Positions 1 to 7,771 of a stretch of 23,846 bases of DNA are shown here, one piece after another. The position numbers and the translations under genes were made by a program. The DNA is from an uncultured beta proteobacterium. Its GTDB lineage: Bacteria > Pseudomonadota > Gammaproteobacteria > Burkholderiales > Burkholderiaceae_C. The DNA lies in assembly GCA_903840825.1 (NCBI GenBank), contig CAIMHL010000339.1, forward strand, positions 1-23,846. The letters are read 5' to 3'. Positions within the stretch are counted from its first letter, which is position 1, and the number at the start of each line of letters is the position of its first letter. The notes beneath the pieces are model-generated. The model made no database searches. It was not told the origin of the DNA and saw nothing but the letters and a program-made list of their open reading frames with translations.

Positions 1-44
1 AGGCTGACCAGTGCGGCTGCGTAGCGTATGGCCGGCTTGTTCAG

Positions 45-300
45 TCACAAAATATCCGCCATCACAACCCAGGTGCCGCCTTTGGCCGGGCCTGCGCGGC
101 GGATGCATCCGGCTTCGCGCAGGGCTTTCAAATGTTTTTCGACACCGCTGGTGGATACCATACCCCACCATCCTCCAACTGCAACACCGGGGCCTGCAAT
201 TTTCGTGCTCGCAACGCCTCCCCGCAGCTGTCGAAATCACCGCTTTGCTCAGTCAGCAATTGACACGCTGGCACCCTTCTTAGTCTGAAGCGGGCCGGAA
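45..300 (-). pseudogene. Degraded coding relic with winged-helix-like C-terminus
   Basis: This stretch of about 300 bases upstream of the vapC end holds no intact gene. On the minus strand, the frame from 179 down to the TGA at 45-47 reads a helix-turn-helix-like peptide (VSTSGVEKHLKALREAG, followed by RRAGPAKGGTW). It resembles the C-terminal winged helix of AlbA_2/RecG-like ATP-binding regulators. A second minus-strand frame, open from about 300 to a stop at 128, gives a plausible coding peptide (GEALRARKLQAPVLQLEDG). The two overlap out of frame, as expected if a gene was truncated and frameshifted. There is no start codon with a ribosome binding site. The family match is from memory and weak. 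Confidence 0.3.
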
Positions 301-309
301 TTTTGGACT

Positions 310-684
310 TTAAGGCTTTGCGAGGTAGTTGACGCTGGGGAGGCCTTGGTAGTCCACGTCTTGCGTCCAGAACGTGGCCTTGAACTCTAGGGCCACGCTG
401 TACATCACCGCATCGGCCATCGCCAACCGGTGCTCGACTGCCACGTTGGCCGCCGCAATGGCGCGGCGGTCGGTCAGGTCCACCACGCGGCCCAAACGCA
501 TAACGTCCAAGGCTGCCTCTACTTTCTCGGCGGGTAGTTTGCGGCTTAGGATTTTGTGAACTTCATAGAGCGCGATAACGGGCACCACCAAGCTGTCGCG
601 CTCCTCGATGACTGGTTTGAATAAGGGGCCACTGGGGCCAGCGAGGAAAAATTCAATCCAGCCTGATGAGTCGATGACGTTCAT
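310..684 (-). CDS. vapC: VapC-type PIN-domain ribonuclease toxin
   Basis: This 124-residue protein has the length and layout of a VapC toxin, a Mg-dependent RNase that cuts tRNA or rRNA when not held by its antitoxin. The acidic PIN residues are visible: Asp5 in NVIDSSGW, Glu41 in ALYEVHK, Asp91 in MADAVMY, and Asp109/Asp111 in TQDVD. The start codon overlaps the stop of the upstream antitoxin gene by four bases (ATGA), so the two are translationally coupled in the usual antitoxin-first order. The active site looks complete, so the toxin is probably functional. The RNA target cannot be read from the sequence. Confidence 0.9.
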   Translation of the reverse strand: MNVIDSSGWIEFFLAGPSGPLFKPVIEERDSLVVPVIALYEVHKILSRKLPAEKVEAALDVMRLGRVVDLTDRRAIAAANVAVEHRLAMADAVMYSVALEFKATFWTQDVDYQGLPSVNYLAKP

Positions 685-911
685 TCAAACGTCCGATCTG
701 GCTCTTTTTCAATTTCAAGGTCAGCGGGGTCGAGGTTGTAGCCCTTGAGCATCCCGTAATACGCGCTCATGGGCAGCTCGGGCTTGATGACCAGCTCTTG
801 CCCGCGCACCTCAAATTGAATGTGTGAGCCGGGGCCAATCCCCAGCTTGGCCCGCATGGCGGCTGGCAGGGTGACCTGGCCTTTGCTTGAAACGATAGCT
901 TGTGCTTGCAT
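681..911 (-). CDS. vapB: VapB-type AbrB/MazE-fold antitoxin
   Basis: This 76-residue antitoxin begins with the swapped-hairpin AbrB DNA-binding fold (MQAQAIVSSKGQVTLPAAMRAKL..G), followed by an acidic tail likely to wrap VapC. A longer reading frame reaches 944. I place the start at 911 because AAAGGA sits six bases upstream of that ATG and the AbrB fold begins there; the extra 11 residues would be read through the putative operator. It is expected to neutralise VapC and to repress the operon together with it. The stop codon overlaps the vapC start. The specific VapB subfamily was not determined. Confidence 0.88.
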   Translation of the reverse strand: MQAQAIVSSKGQVTLPAAMRAKLGIGPGSHIQFEVRGQELVIKPELPMSAYYGMLKGYNLDPADLEIEKEPDRTFE

Positions 912-919
912 AGCAAATC

Positions 920-958
920 CTTTACAAATTAAAAAGTAAAGCAATTAGACAGTAAAGC
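920..958. promoter_or_regulatory. Putative vapBC autoregulatory operator
   Basis: Directly upstream of vapB lie CTTTAC (920-925), its reverse complement GTAAAG (936-941), and a further GTAAAG (952-957). The 8-mer AGTAAAGC occurs at 935-942 and again at 951-958. The inverted pair overlaps the vapB ribosome binding site. AbrB-type antitoxins usually bind short repeats of this kind in their own promoters, so this is the likely operator. Binding itself is inferred. Confidence 0.5.
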
Positions 959-965
959 GCACGTT

Positions 966-996
966 TTGACAAGGGCGCGGGGCAAGCTTCTAAAAT
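966..996 (+). promoter_or_regulatory. Candidate sigma-70 promoter for tgt
   Basis: A consensus -35 TTGACA lies at 966-971 and a TAAAAT box at 991-996. The spacer is 19 bp, longer than the ideal 17. The perfect inverted repeat GGGCAAGC (980-987) / GCTTGCCC (1001-1008) flanks the -10 box, with a 13-base centre, and may be a binding site. The region is shared with the divergent vapB promoter. Confidence 0.4.
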
Positions 997-1033
997 CACG
1001 GCTTGCCCGAATGGGCCACTTCGGAATTTTTTC

Positions 1034-2245
1034 ATGCTTCAATTTGTCCTACTTGCCACCGACCCCACCAGCCACGCCCGTCGTGGCCGCCTCACGCTCA
1101 ACCACGGCGTGGTGGAAACCCCCATTTTTATGCCAGTGGGCACTTACGGCACGGTCAAAGGCGTGACGCCGCGCAGCCTGGAAGACATGGGCGCGCAGAT
1201 TATCCTGGGCAACACCTTCCATTTGTGGATGCGCCCCGGGCTGGATGTGATGGCCAAGTTTGGCGGCCTGCACCAGTTTGAGAAGTGGAGCAAACCGATC
1301 TTGACCGACTCGGGTGGTTTTCAGGTGTGGAGCCTGGGCGAGATGCGCAAGATTGCCGAAGAAGGCGTGAAGTTCTCCAGCCCCGTCAACGGTGACAAAC
1401 TGTTTTTAACGCCCGAGATTTCGATGCAAATCCAGACCGTGCTCAACAGCGACATCGTGATGCAGTTTGACGAATGCACGCCTTACATCTCCGTAGAGCC
1501 CAAAACCAAGGGCCAGCTCACCACCGAGGCCGAAGCCCGCAGTTCGATGGAGCTAAGCCTGCGCTGGGCCAAGCGCTGCCAGGCAGAATTTACCAAGCTG
1601 GAAAACCCCAACGCGCTGTTTGGCATTGTGCAAGGCGGCATGTTTGAGCACCTGCGCCAGGAGTCGCTGGAGCAGTTGGTGGACATGGATTTCCCCGGCT
1701 ACGCCGTGGGCGGTGTGAGTGTGGGCGAGCCCAAGGACGAAATGCTTCGCATCATGGCGCACACGCCGAACCAGCTGCCGGCGCACAAACCGCGCTACCT
1801 GATGGGCGTGGGCACACCCGAAGATTTGGTGGAGGGCGTGGCCCAGGGCGTGGACATGTTTGACTGTGTGATGCCGACCCGCAACGCCCGCAACGGCACG
1901 CTGTTTACCCGCTTTGGCGACCTCAAAATTCGCAACGCCCGCCACAAAATGGACGAGCAACCGCTGGACGCCACCTGCACCTGCTACGCCTGCGCGGGCC
2001 AGGCGCTGCCCACCACAGTGGATGGCAACGGCGTAACTTGGGCGCAAGGCGGACGCGGCGGCTTTAGCCGTGCCTACCTGCACCACCTGGACCGCTGCGG
2101 CGAAATGCTCGGCCCCATGCTGGCCAGCATCCACAACCTGCACTACTTCCTGAACCTGATGACCGAAGTGCGCGCCGCCTTGGATGCGGGCACTTTTGCG
2201 CAATTTCAGCTTCAATTCAAGGCGGATCGGGCGCGCGGGGTTTGA
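1034..2245 (+). CDS. tgt: Queuine/preQ1 tRNA-ribosyltransferase (TGT)
   Basis: TGT exchanges guanine 34 of GUN-anticodon tRNAs for preQ1, a step in queuosine synthesis. At 403 residues it is somewhat longer than the E. coli enzyme. Key residues are visible: Asp92 in TDSGGFQ, Asp146 in QFDECTPY, and the nucleophile Asp277 in MFDCVMPTRNARNG. The zinc site is Cys315, Cys317, Cys320 and His367 (SIHN). Between Cys320 and SRAYLHHLD is a Gly-rich insert of about 21 residues (around 321-344) that E. coli and Zymomonas TGT lack. The ribosome binding site before the ATG is weak, but the N-terminus (FVLLATDPTSHARRG) matches the family. It is not next to queA, and is probably transcribed alone. Confidence 0.97.
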   Translation: MLQFVLLATDPTSHARRGRLTLNHGVVETPIFMPVGTYGTVKGVTPRSLEDMGAQIILGNTFHLWMRPGLDVMAKFGGLHQFEKWSKPILTDSGGFQVWSLGEMRKIAEEGVKFSSPVNGDKLFLTPEISMQIQTVLNSDIVMQFDECTPYISVEPKTKGQLTTEAEARSSMELSLRWAKRCQAEFTKLENPNALFGIVQGGMFEHLRQESLEQLVDMDFPGYAVGGVSVGEPKDEMLRIMAHTPNQLPAHKPRYLMGVGTPEDLVEGVAQGVDMFDCVMPTRNARNGTLFTRFGDLKIRNARHKMDEQPLDATCTCYACAGQALPTTVDGNGVTWAQGGRGGFSRAYLHHLDRCGEMLGPMLASIHNLHYFLNLMTEVRAALDAGTFAQFQLQFKADRARGV

Positions 2246-2274
2246 ATTGCGCCGAATGACGATTTAATTTAACC

Positions 2275-2306
2275 TTGCAATTCATGGAATGAAACTCCAT
2301 AATTGC
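2275..2306 (+). promoter_or_regulatory. Promoter fused to an inverted repeat, probably leaderless
   Basis: TTGCAA (2275-2280) and CATAAT (2298-2303) form a sigma-70 promoter with an exact 17-bp spacer. The -10 box ends only seven bases before the ATG at 2311, so transcription would start at or next to the start codon. The same stretch is an inverted repeat: GCAATT-c-ATGGA (2277-2288) against TCCAT-AATTGC (2296-2306), with one bulged base. A repressor on this palindrome would cover the promoter. No usable ribosome binding site is present: GCGAGG abuts the ATG with no spacing. Confidence 0.55.
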
Positions 2307-2310
2307 GAGG

Positions 2311-3480
2311 ATGTATCAAAGAAATCTACGTACTGAACTGCTTGAAGAGCTTCAGCACTCTGCGGCCATTGCCCTGTTGGGGCCACGCCAGGTGGGGAAA
2401 ACCACCTTGGCTTTGTCTGTGGCGCAGGTGCGCCCGAGCATTTATTTAGACCTTGAATCCGAGCGCGACCGGGCGAAGTTGGCGCAGCCCGAGCTGTACC
2501 TGACAGATCACCTGGACAAGCTGGTCATCGTTGATGAAGTTCACCGAGCGCCGGGTTTGTTTCCCGTCCTGCGCGGGCTTATTGACCAGGCCCGCCGCGC
2601 TGGCCAAGGCCACGGCCTTTACCTGTTGCTGGGTTCAGCCTCGCTTGAGTTGTTGCAACAATCCGGGGAAACACTGGCGGGGCGCATTGCCTACCTAGAG
2701 CTGGGTCCTTTAAACATTCTGGAGACCGGTGCCGACCCGATGGATGCCTTGTGGCTGCGTGGCGGTTTCCCTGAAAGTTTCACCGCACCCAGCGATGCAA
2801 GAAGCCTGCGCTGGCGGCAAAACTTCATCCGCACCTACCTTGAGCGAGATATTCCTCAATTTGGACCTCGCATTGCCGCCGAAACTTTGCGCCGTTTTTG
2901 GACCATGCTGGCACACCATCAAAGTGGCCTGCTCAATGTCGCCCAGTTGGCGCGCAACTTGGGGGTGGACGCCAAAACCGCCCAAAGCTATATCGACCTG
3001 CTGTGTGACCTGCTGTTGGTGCGTCGTCTTCAACCGTGGCACGCCAATGTGGGCAAACGCTTGGTCAAATCACCCAAGGTTTACATCCGCGACAGTGGTT
3101 TGCTGCATGCGCTTTTAGACCTGGGCGATAAGGAGGCGGTGGTGTCGCATCCCATTGTGGGCGCGAGCTGGGAGGGCTTTGTGTTGGAAAATCTACTCTC
3201 AAGCGTCGGCACCCGCGCCCAGGCCTTTTTTTACCGCACCAGCGCAGGCGCAGAAATTGACCTGCTGCTGGCTTGGCCCTCGGGTGAGCTTTGGGCTATC
3301 GAGATCAAACGCAGCTTGACGCCCAAGGTAGAGCGCGGTTTTCATGCCGCCTGTGAAGACTTGACCCCTGCCCGCAAATGGGTGGTCTATCCCGGGCAAG
3401 AAAGTTTTCCGCTCGGGCACGATATCCAGGCGGTACCACTGGCCGCACTTTGTCGCCAAATTGCGGCAAAAGCCAGTTAG
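2311..3480 (+). CDS. AAA ATPase with C-terminal DUF4143
   Basis: This 389-residue protein belongs to the AAA_14/DUF4143 family, common mobile ATPases of unsettled function, often suspected to be toxin- or defence-linked. It has a Walker A GPRQVGKTT (24-32), a Walker B LVIVDE (71-76) and a sensor-like LLLGSAS (106-112). The C-terminal half carries the DUF4143 region with a PD-(D/E)xK-like nuclease fold: EID near residue 316, then AIEIK about 15 residues on. The N-terminus MYQRNL is typical of the family, which supports the start. It is a single-gene unit with its own promoter and is convergent with the xyl operon end only 13 bases away. Cellular role unknown. Confidence 0.88.
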   Translation: MYQRNLRTELLEELQHSAAIALLGPRQVGKTTLALSVAQVRPSIYLDLESERDRAKLAQPELYLTDHLDKLVIVDEVHRAPGLFPVLRGLIDQARRAGQGHGLYLLLGSASLELLQQSGETLAGRIAYLELGPLNILETGADPMDALWLRGGFPESFTAPSDARSLRWRQNFIRTYLERDIPQFGPRIAAETLRRFWTMLAHHQSGLLNVAQLARNLGVDAKTAQSYIDLLCDLLLVRRLQPWHANVGKRLVKSPKVYIRDSGLLHALLDLGDKEAVVSHPIVGASWEGFVLENLLSSVGTRAQAFFYRTSAGAEIDLLLAWPSGELWAIEIKRSLTPKVERGFHAACEDLTPARKWVVYPGQESFPLGHDIQAVPLAALCRQIAAKAS

Positions 3481-3493
3481 CAAGGCGCCAAAT

Positions 3494-4876
3494 TTAGGCA
3501 GCCTTGATGTGCGCGGCAGAGAGGTGCTTGAATCTGACCCATGCAAAATAGGTCGACACCAGCAACAGGGCTGATGCAACCACTGCCCAGAGTTTGCCTT
3601 GGTACAAATGGAAGACCAGGAAACGGATCGGGTTGCCGCCATCGGTGAAGGCCGTGATCAGGCCGGCCCCACCGGCTTCAAATGAGGGCGTTTTTCTTGC
3701 CAGATCGGTGAACAAGGGCGCCATCTCGGACGAGATCATCAAAAAGATCACGATCACGGGAATGCCCGCCAACACGGCGCGAAACACGTTGCCGCGAAAC
3801 ATCAACACGGAAAGCGCCATGACCGAGATCAGATTGGGCAGATCCCCCAGAGGCAGCACCTTGTTCCCGGGCAAAACCAGCGCAATCAGGATGGCCAACG
3901 CCATCAAAATCAGACCCGTCATGATGATGGATTTGTGCCCCATGAGGAAGCCTGTGTCCAAGGCAACAATCAGATTTTTTCGGCTGGGGAAGTGGCGCTC
4001 CACCTGCCCGCGCAGGGCGGTGGTGATCGGCATCATGGCTTCGCCGATCAAGCCCGCGCTTTTGGGCAGCAAGAACATGACCGCTGAAATGTGAACACTC
4101 ATCTCCAGGGTTTCCTTGATGCCATAACCGGCGGCCAAGGCCAGCGCCAGCCCCATCAAGAAGCCAATCACCATCGGTTCACTTAACAAGGCAACCCAGC
4201 TGTAGCTGTCATCGTCTTTTTTGGACGCGTTTTTCTCAGGGTTGTAATTCATGCTGCGCAAGATGGGGGTGCGGTCCAGGAGCCAATCAAACACGGCCAC
4301 GTATGGCACCCAGCCGTTCACCGACAGCGGTGAAGCTGCAATGCCTTTGAGGCCCATTTCACGCTCCACATCAGGCGCCGTCCACTCCGCCATCTTGAAG
4401 CAATAAATGGCCACGAGCAAGGTGGCCGACAAACCCAGCAGCATGCTGCCTGATGCGGTGAGCACCAAGGCGCCCACCATCGCAAAGTGCCAGTAGTTCC
4501 AGATGTCGATGTAGATAGTGCGGGTCAGGCCGGTAGCCAGCATCAACAAATTGACGACCAAAATCAAAGGAATTGAAATGGCCGCCAAGGGCGAGGCCCA
4601 GGTGATGGCAGCCAACGGGGGCCAGCCCACATCAAGCACCGTGAAGTGCAACCCGCGCACGGCAGACAACTGCTCCACCGCAGGGCTGATGTTGGCGACA
4701 AAGAAATTAAACGCAATAAACACACCGGCAAACCCGGCAGCCAGTGCCACGGCACTCATCAGCGCCCGCCGGAGCGGCAAGCGCACCGCTAGCGCAATCA
4801 TCAAAATGATGATGGGCAGCATCACATACGCTTTGAAGCTGAAAAATACCGTTAGGAACTGCTGCAATGTAGTCAT
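3494..4876 (-). CDS. gatC: PTS galactitol-type EIIC membrane permease (GatC-like), orphan
   Basis: This 460-residue polytopic membrane protein resembles the IIC component of the galactitol PTS. Shared motifs include LDVGWPPLAAITWAS (81-95), DIWNYWH (124-130), VLPGNKVLPLGDL and GGNPI. GatC normally moves its sugar while GatB and GatA phosphorylate it, but neither partner is in this window. The gene lies 24 bases after xylA on the same strand and ends the xyl operon. That position suggests it carries xylose or a related pentose or polyol as a facilitator. By hand alignment, Val186 falls opposite Ser184 of E. coli GatC. No Shine-Dalgarno sequence is visible before the ATG, so translation may be coupled to xylA. 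The family call is firm; the substrate is inferred. Confidence 0.85.
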   Translation of the reverse strand: MTTLQQFLTVFFSFKAYVMLPIIILMIALAVRLPLRRALMSAVALAAGFAGVFIAFNFFVANISPAVEQLSAVRGLHFTVLDVGWPPLAAITWASPLAAISIPLILVVNLLMLATGLTRTIYIDIWNYWHFAMVGALVLTASGSMLLGLSATLLVAIYCFKMAEWTAPDVEREMGLKGIAASPLSVNGWVPYVAVFDWLLDRTPILRSMNYNPEKNASKKDDDSYSWVALLSEPMVIGFLMGLALALAAGYGIKETLEMSVHISAVMFLLPKSAGLIGEAMMPITTALRGQVERHFPSRKNLIVALDTGFLMGHKSIIMTGLILMALAILIALVLPGNKVLPLGDLPNLISVMALSVLMFRGNVFRAVLAGIPVIVIFLMISSEMAPLFTDLARKTPSFEAGGAGLITAFTDGGNPIRFLVFHLYQGKLWAVVASALLLVSTYFAWVRFKHLSAAHIKAA

Positions 4877-4900
4877 GAGGGAAGGCGGTAAAAGTTACGT

Positions 4901-6214
4901 TCAGAGGTAGCTGTTCAGGAGGTTTTCAAGGTGCTCTTGGCGCCCTGAAACCGGCATGGTATCGGTGTTGTTGGTCAGCACGCGGGTCGCAACGGCGTCC
5001 AGCGTCATCTTGCCATTCAGCACATCTTGCCCAAATCCGTCTTTCCAGCCGGCGTAGCGTGCATCGACCTGTTGCTCAAGCTTGCCATCCAGCAGCATTT
5101 GCTCAGCAATCAGGAGTGCCCGTGCCGTGACATCCATGCCCCCAATGTGACCGTAGAACATATCTTCGGGGTCAATCGACTGGCGACGCACTTTGGCATC
5201 GAAGTTGATCCCTCCCGTGGAGAACCCGCCGCCTTTCAAGATAAGGTACATCGCGAGGGCCGTCTCAGGGATGCTGTTGGGAAACTGGTCTGTATCCCAA
5301 GCGCACTGCATGTCGCCGCGGTTCATGTCGATAGAGCCAAAAATGCCCAAGTCGTTGGCCACTGCAATTTCGTGCTCGAAACTATGCCCGGCAAGGGTGG
5401 CGTGGTTGGCCTCAATATTGACTTTGATTTCTTTCTCAAGGCCGTAGCGGCACAGAAAGCCATAGACGGTGGCGGTGTCAAAATCGTACTGGTGCTTGGA
5501 GGGCTCCCGTGGTTTGGGCTCCAGCAAAATAGCGCCTTTGAACCCAATCTTGTGTTTGTACTCAACCACCATATTCAGGAAACGGCCCATTTGGTCAAGC
5601 TCATGACCAATGCGGGTGTTGAGCAGGGTCTCGTAGCCTTCACGGCCGCCCCACAACACGTAGTTGGCGCCCCCGAGTTTGAGGGTGGCATCCATCGCCT
5701 CTTTGACCTGCAATGCGCCTAACGCAAATATTTCAGGATTGGGGTTGGTGGATGCGCCCGACATGAACCGTCGGTGACTGAACAAATTGGCCGTGCCCCA
5801 CAGCAGCTTCATGCCGGTTGCTTCTTGCTTGGCACCCAAAATATCCACCATTTCACGCAGGTTGTTGACGCTCTCCTGAGGCGTTGCGCCCTCAGGTGCC
5901 ACATCACGGTCGTGAAAGCAGTAATAAGGCGCGCCTAGTTTGGAGAAGAACTCAAAAGCGACATCCGCCTTGACCTTGGCAGCAGCCATGGGGTCTGACA
6001 TATGGTGCCAAGGGCGCATGAAGGTATCACCCCCAAACGGATCGAGTCCATTCCAGCAGAAGCTGTGCCAGTAGCAAGACGCAAAGCGCAGGTGCTCTTC
6101 CATGCGCTTGCCCATCACCAAGCGGTTACGGTCGTACCACTTGAAAGCCAGGGGGTTGCTGGACTGGGGACCTTCATAAACAACTGGGTTCACATTGGCA
6201 AAATATTGGGTCAT
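4901..6214 (-). CDS. xylA: Xylose isomerase
   Basis: XylA interconverts D-xylose and D-xylulose in the cytoplasm, the first step of the isomerase pathway. The 437-residue protein keeps the active-site numbering of E. coli XylA: His101 and Asp104 (HDRD), Glu232 and Lys234 (EPKP), Glu268 and His271 (IEANH), Asp296, Asp307/Asp309 (WDTD) and Asp339 (INFD). All catalytic and metal ligands are therefore present. AAGGA lies eight bases upstream of the ATG. It follows xylB after a 66-base gap containing a short perfect inverted repeat, and is followed by the GatC-like gene. Expression should depend on the ROK repressor encoded upstream. Confidence 0.98.
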   Translation of the reverse strand: MTQYFANVNPVVYEGPQSSNPLAFKWYDRNRLVMGKRMEEHLRFASCYWHSFCWNGLDPFGGDTFMRPWHHMSDPMAAAKVKADVAFEFFSKLGAPYYCFHDRDVAPEGATPQESVNNLREMVDILGAKQEATGMKLLWGTANLFSHRRFMSGASTNPNPEIFALGALQVKEAMDATLKLGGANYVLWGGREGYETLLNTRIGHELDQMGRFLNMVVEYKHKIGFKGAILLEPKPREPSKHQYDFDTATVYGFLCRYGLEKEIKVNIEANHATLAGHSFEHEIAVANDLGIFGSIDMNRGDMQCAWDTDQFPNSIPETALAMYLILKGGGFSTGGINFDAKVRRQSIDPEDMFYGHIGGMDVTARALLIAEQMLLDGKLEQQVDARYAGWKDGFGQDVLNGKMTLDAVATRVLTNNTDTMPVSGRQEHLENLLNSYL

Positions 6215-6259
6215 AAAAGGTCCTTAAATAATAGGAGGGAAACTACTCAAACTGTGCAT

Positions 6260-6274
6260 TCGTCGAATCGACGA
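6260..6274. repeat. 15-bp perfect inverted repeat between xylB and xylA
   Basis: TCGTCGA (6260-6266) and TCGACGA (6268-6274) flank a single central A. The repeat lies just after the xylB stop and about 45 bases before the xylA start. The one-base centre cannot form an RNA hairpin loop without losing pairs, so a protein-binding site is likelier than a terminator. Function unproven. Confidence 0.35.
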
Positions 6275-6280
6275 TTGGCT

Positions 6281-7732
6281 TTAACTTCGGGCTGGGTACA
6301 AGTTCTTGAAGCGCTCGTAGCGCGCCAGCAACATGTGCTGCTCTTGCGGGTCAGGGCTGAATATCGCTTCAACGGGCGGGCTAAGGCACACCTCTGAAGT
6401 GGAGGCGCCCGTGGCCAACCAGCCCAAGCGGGCGGCACCCAAAGCACCACCGACGGCTGAACTGCCGTGCGTCACGATCTCGATATTCAAGGCCGATGAC
6501 AGTTGCTGCGCCCACAGGGTGCTGCGCGCACCACCACCCACGAGCGATAAGCGCTGGACCACACTTCCAGCCGCGTTGAGCGCCATTAACCCATCGCGCA
6601 AACCGAACGTGACGCCTTCCATCACGCTGTAAGCAAGGTTGGCAGCATCGGTGTCAAAGCTGAGGCCATGAAAACTGCCCCGTACATCGGCATCGTTGTG
6701 TGGCGTTCGCTCGCCACCCAGGTAGGGTAAAAAGAGCGGTGCTGCCTGGCGTTGCGACAGGCTCAAGGCACCGGCTTTTTCAGTTAACACACCCTCAGAA
6801 CTGGCACCCAACAAGCCCGTCACCCATTGAAGTGCGCTGGCCGCTGACAGCATCACGCTCATCTGGTGCCAACGATGGGGGAGCGCATGACAAAACGCAT
6901 GGGTAGCGCTGGCCGCATTGGGTTGAAAGCGGGGCGTGACCACAAACAGCACACCACTCGTTCCCAACGATAAAAAGCCTTGTCCGCTGTCCATAGCCCC
7001 CATACCAACCGCACTGGCCGCGTTATCACCCGCACCGCCAGCCACCACAATGCCCGGGTGCAGACCGAGTTGCTGGGCGACATCGGCTTTGAGTTGACCA
7101 CCTGCTTCGCTGCCCTCGACGAGTCGGGGCATGTGCTTTTGAGTCAGTTGGGTCAGGGCCAGCAAGTCATCAGACCAGGCCCGTTTTTCAATATCGAGCC
7201 ACAGTGTGCCGCTGGCATCCGACATGTCGGTCACGTAGTCTCCTGTGAGCATCAGGCGAACGTAGTCTTTGGGCAACAAGACCTTGGCAACGCGAGAAAA
7301 AACCGCTGGCTCGTGGCGAGCCAGCCAGCGAAGTTTTGGCGCCGTAAAACCGGGCATCGCGAGGCTTCCGGCCAGTTCAGGCAGACCGGGTAACTCGGCC
7401 ATCATTTCCTCGCACTCCAGTGCGCAACGGGTGTCATTCCAAAGAATCGCCGGACGCAAGACCGAGTCGTTGGCATCGATCAATACAGCGCCATGCATTT
7501 GCCCGGAAAGGCCGATGCCCTTGACCCGTGCATACGCTGCTGGCTGGGACAAGCGCAGTTGGGCGAGCGCTTGTTGTGTTGCCTGCCACCAGTCATGAGG
7601 ATGCTGTTCACTGTAGCCCGGATGCGGTCGTGAAACCGTTAGAGGAACTCCGGCAGTGCCGATGAGCTCATGGGCGTCACTGAGCAGGAGTACTTTAACT
7701 TCTGAAGTGCCAATATCGATACCAAGAAACAT
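6281..7732 (-). CDS. xylB: Xylulokinase
   Basis: XylB phosphorylates D-xylulose to xylulose 5-phosphate, feeding the pentose phosphate pathway. The 483-residue protein is a full-length FGGY carbohydrate kinase. It begins with the phosphate-binding motif GIDIGTSEVK (Asp6), has the xylulokinase substrate motif GLSGQMHGAV (74-83), and carries the catalytic Asp236 in GGAGDNAASAVG. The C-terminal ATPase lobe keeps LVGGGARS. It sits between the ROK regulator (about 40 bases upstream) and xylA on the same strand. The ribosome binding site is weak. Confidence 0.96.
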   Translation of the reverse strand: MFLGIDIGTSEVKVLLLSDAHELIGTAGVPLTVSRPHPGYSEQHPHDWWQATQQALAQLRLSQPAAYARVKGIGLSGQMHGAVLIDANDSVLRPAILWNDTRCALECEEMMAELPGLPELAGSLAMPGFTAPKLRWLARHEPAVFSRVAKVLLPKDYVRLMLTGDYVTDMSDASGTLWLDIEKRAWSDDLLALTQLTQKHMPRLVEGSEAGGQLKADVAQQLGLHPGIVVAGGAGDNAASAVGMGAMDSGQGFLSLGTSGVLFVVTPRFQPNAASATHAFCHALPHRWHQMSVMLSAASALQWVTGLLGASSEGVLTEKAGALSLSQRQAAPLFLPYLGGERTPHNDADVRGSFHGLSFDTDAANLAYSVMEGVTFGLRDGLMALNAAGSVVQRLSLVGGGARSTLWAQQLSSALNIEIVTHGSSAVGGALGAARLGWLATGASTSEVCLSPPVEAIFSPDPQEQHMLLARYERFKNLYPARS

Positions 7733-7771
7733 GGTTTAAACCCAGTGAGGTGAAATTTAAAAATCAAACGA

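Noticed and set aside
1553..2215. 220-residue open frame antisense to tgt, rich in His and Val
   Set aside because: It is the mirror of a fully conserved tgt with all catalytic residues. The composition is typical of an antisense shadow in GC-rich DNA.
5027..5722. 231-residue plus-strand open frame across xylA
   Set aside because: It lies wholly within a complete xylose isomerase gene on the other strand, with no recognisable domain or ribosome binding site.
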